This document shows positions 32,105-33,394 of a DNA stretch of 33,394 nt, piece by piece. Position 1 is the stretch's first letter. Each line of letters starts with the position of its first letter. The notes under the pieces were generated by a model. The model was not told where the DNA came from and did no database searches. It saw only the letters and a program-made list of their open reading frames with translations. The DNA comes from Spirochaetes bacterium ADurb.Bin215 (GTDB taxonomy: Bacteria > Spirochaetota > Spirochaetia > Treponematales > Treponemataceae). The translations under genes were made by a program, and so were the position numbers. The stretch lies in assembly GCA_002070025.1 (NCBI GenBank), contig MWCL01000019.1, positions 1-33,394 on the forward strand, written 5' to 3'.

Positions 32105-32807
32105 TTGCGGTCAATTCCATCTTCTTGAGTCCGCCGGCGCGCTGTAGAGCGGTAGAGAGGTTTTGGAAGTCGATATGCGCCGGGATATGTACCTGAAGTG
32201 AAAACCGTATGGTGTCCGAAGAAAATGTTTTGGATACATCCATATTGTCGATCGTAATTTTCAGCCGGAACAATTCCCTCTCGAGCCTTTTCTGGTTGAA
32301 ATCCTTCTCGTCAAATACCATGTACAGGGTTTTGATGTGTTTGGGAGGAAACAGCTGTTCTTCGAAACGTTCCAAAAGCACAAGGGTAACAAGAGCGCAC
32401 CCGAGCGTTATGCCGGCGGAAAAAAACGCGCCGATTCCTACCGCGAGTCCGATCGCGGCGGAGACCCAGATGGTTGCCGCAGTCGTCAGACCCTTGACGT
32501 TAAAACCCTGGCGCAGTATCGCACCGCCTCCAAGAAACCCGATCCCGGAGACGACCTGGGCAGCCAGGCGGGCAGGATCACCGGCAAGCCGGGTAAATTC
32601 TCCGGCACCCGCCGAGAACCGCCCGGTACTGTCCAGGTAGTTCAAGCCTCCCGCCAACAGCAGTGAAACAATCATGAGGAGCGTTGAGCCCACACATATG
32701 AGAATATGGGTTTTCAGTCCTGCCGGTTGACGGTGAAACTGACGTTCAAGACCGAGTAAAAATCCGGCGGCGAGACTCATGCCAATACGCAGTAGAATGG
32801 TTGTCAT
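32085..32807 (-). CDS. MgtC/SapB family membrane protein
   Basis: 240 residues. The N-terminal four to five membrane helices carry the MgtC/SapB signature 'GLERQ', 'GLKTHILICVGSTLLM', 'GIGFLGGGAIL' and 'GLTTAATIWVSAAIGLAVG'. The C-terminal 90 residues are a cytoplasmic ACT-like domain ('HIKTLYMVF...'), as in full-length MgtC. Known roles involve magnesium-limited growth and control of ATP synthase; here they are inferred. An upstream ATG (32843) would place the promoter inside the gene, so ATG 32807, 7 nt after TATACT, is chosen. First gene of the mgtC-rsuA operon. Confidence 0.88.
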   Translation of the reverse strand: MTTILLRIGMSLAAGFLLGLERQFHRQPAGLKTHILICVGSTLLMIVSLLLAGGLNYLDSTGRFSAGAGEFTRLAGDPARLAAQVVSGIGFLGGGAILRQGFNVKGLTTAATIWVSAAIGLAVGIGAFFSAGITLGCALVTLVLLERFEEQLFPPKHIKTLYMVFDEKDFNQKRLERELFRLKITIDNMDVSKTFSSDTIRFSLQVHIPAHIDFQNLSTALQRAGGLKKMELTANEKPRR

Positions 32808-32814
32808 GATCCCA

Positions 32815-32843
32815 AGTATACCTGCACTACGGACAGGAAACAA
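32815..32843 (-). promoter_or_regulatory. Predicted leaderless promoter of mgtC
   Basis: Minus strand TTGTTT (32843-32838), 17-nt spacer, TATACT (32820-32815), 7 nt, ATG 32807; no Shine-Dalgarno. One of the clearest cases in the window. Confidence 0.65.
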
Positions 32844-32846
32844 GTG

Positions 32847-32875
32847 TTGCTTTTTTAGTATCCCGAAACGATACT
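32847..32875 (+). promoter_or_regulatory. Predicted leaderless promoter of the dCache sensor
   Basis: TTGCTT (32847-32852), 17-nt spacer, GATACT (32870-32875), 6 nt, ATG 32882. No Shine-Dalgarno. It sits next to, and divergent from, the mgtC promoter. Confidence 0.6.
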
Positions 32876-32881
32876 GTACGT

Positions 32882-33394
32882 ATGAAGATTCGTACCGTAT
32901 TTATTGCTCCGGGAATTCTGCTTTTTTTTCTGGTATTGTTTTTGATCACCAATGATTATCAGCAACGAAGAAGTGATTTCATTGAACGCCGCCTGGCGGT
33001 TTTGCAAACCAGAGTAGAAGCGACAGGCCGAACCCTGTCGAATTTTTCAAGATATGTTTTTGAAGAAACCGTTAACCGGACGGCAGTCCTCGCGCTCATG
33101 AAAGAAGCGGCAACTGCTGACGAACAAACACGCACCACAATCCGCGCCCGGCTTGAGTCGCTTGTTTCAGAGGATTACGAGCACCTCCAGCGATACGATT
33201 TCCGTCAGTTTCACTTTCAGCTGCCCGACAATACGAGCTTTCTCCGCATGCACAGCCCGGATAAATTCGGAGATGACCTCACCGGGGTACGGGAAACAGT
33301 CCGCATCGTCAATGAAACTAAGGAACCGGTCGTGGCCTTTGAACCGGGAAGAATATATAATGCCTACCGCTTTGTGTATCCGCTCATCCTTGAC
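32882..33394 (+). CDS. Membrane sensor with dCache_3-type domain (5' part, runs off the window)
   Basis: 171 codons are present and open to the last base. A short basic N-terminus and one membrane helix (about 7-23) are followed by a helical segment and an extracytoplasmic domain with 'FHFQLPDNTSFLRMHSPDKFGDD' (read in part), 'VRETVRIVNETKEPVVAFEPGR' and 'YRFVYPLI', the pattern of a dCache_3-type double-Cache ligand domain. The output module (histidine kinase, GGDEF, HD-GYP or MCP) lies beyond the window. The start follows a -10 box at 6 nt. Confidence 0.75.
   Translation, partial: MKIRTVFIAPGILLFFLVLFLITNDYQQRRSDFIERRLAVLQTRVEATGRTLSNFSRYVFEETVNRTAVLALMKEAATADEQTRTTIRARLESLVSEDYEHLQRYDFRQFHFQLPDNTSFLRMHSPDKFGDDLTGVRETVRIVNETKEPVVAFEPGRIYNAYRFVYPLILD

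Noticed and set aside
1-33394. tRNA, rRNA, CRISPR arrays, insertion sequences, prophage
   Set aside because: No clover-leaf-like intergenic sequence, spaced repeat array, transposase or phage protein was found; intergenic spaces are all under 200 bp.

Overview
The window reads as chromosomal DNA of a motile, double-membraned bacterium, most probably a spirochaete of the Spirochaetales (Treponema/Spirochaeta-like). This is inferred from the gene set rather than from a marker gene: a secreted outer-membrane barrel next to a FecR-domain protein, a DUF115/Maf protein of the flagellin-glycosylation type, an HD-GYP protein, an MCP-like soluble coiled coil, and LysM/M23 and polysaccharide-deacetylase-like envelope genes. 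I saw no rRNA, tRNA, CRISPR array, insertion sequence or phage gene. The window is densely coding, on both strands, with many 1-20 bp gene overlaps.

Layout. 1-1970 (+): tail of an unknown gene, an outer-membrane barrel protein and a secreted FecR-domain protein, closed by a bidirectional terminator. 2030-7104 (-): coiled-coil protein, parE, parC (topoisomerase IV). 7208-9292 (+): a divergent EF-G paralogue, closed by a second bidirectional terminator. 9329-10690 (-): citrate synthase. 10886-13697 (+): asnS and a D-Ala-D-Ala carboxypeptidase. 13675-17412 (-): LysM/M23 peptidase, small zinc ribbon, and a beta-propeller fused to a NodB-like domain. 17455-21621 (+): signal peptidase I, a class B PBP with a PASTA domain and a DUF115/Maf protein, all overlapping, ended by a strong terminator. 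21780-22625 (-): unknown membrane protein. 22676-23866 (+) and 23863-25623 (-): HD-GYP protein and MCP-like protein, convergent and sharing a CTAG stop. 25749-29202 (+): orphan trpB, then pgl and zwf (oxidative pentose phosphate pathway). 29282-31340 (+): LemA and two TPM-domain proteins. 31367-32807 (-): mgtC and rsuA. 32882-33394 (+): start of a dCache-type sensor running off the end.

Functional themes are cell-wall synthesis and remodelling (dacA, M23, PBP, lepB, deacetylase-like), DNA topology, central carbon flux (gltA, pgl, zwf) and signalling (HD-GYP, MCP-like, dCache sensor).

The most unusual signals are three. (1) Eight genes have a sigma70-like -10 box only 6-9 nt before the ATG and no Shine-Dalgarno, which predicts leaderless or nearly leaderless mRNAs; other genes here have ordinary leaders with AGGAGG-like sites. 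(2) A near-identical short repeat occurs at three sites, two intergenic and one inside a coding region. (3) Several proteins keep a recognisable fold but have lost canonical catalytic residues: the NodB-like domain, the HD-GYP protein and the EF-G paralogue.
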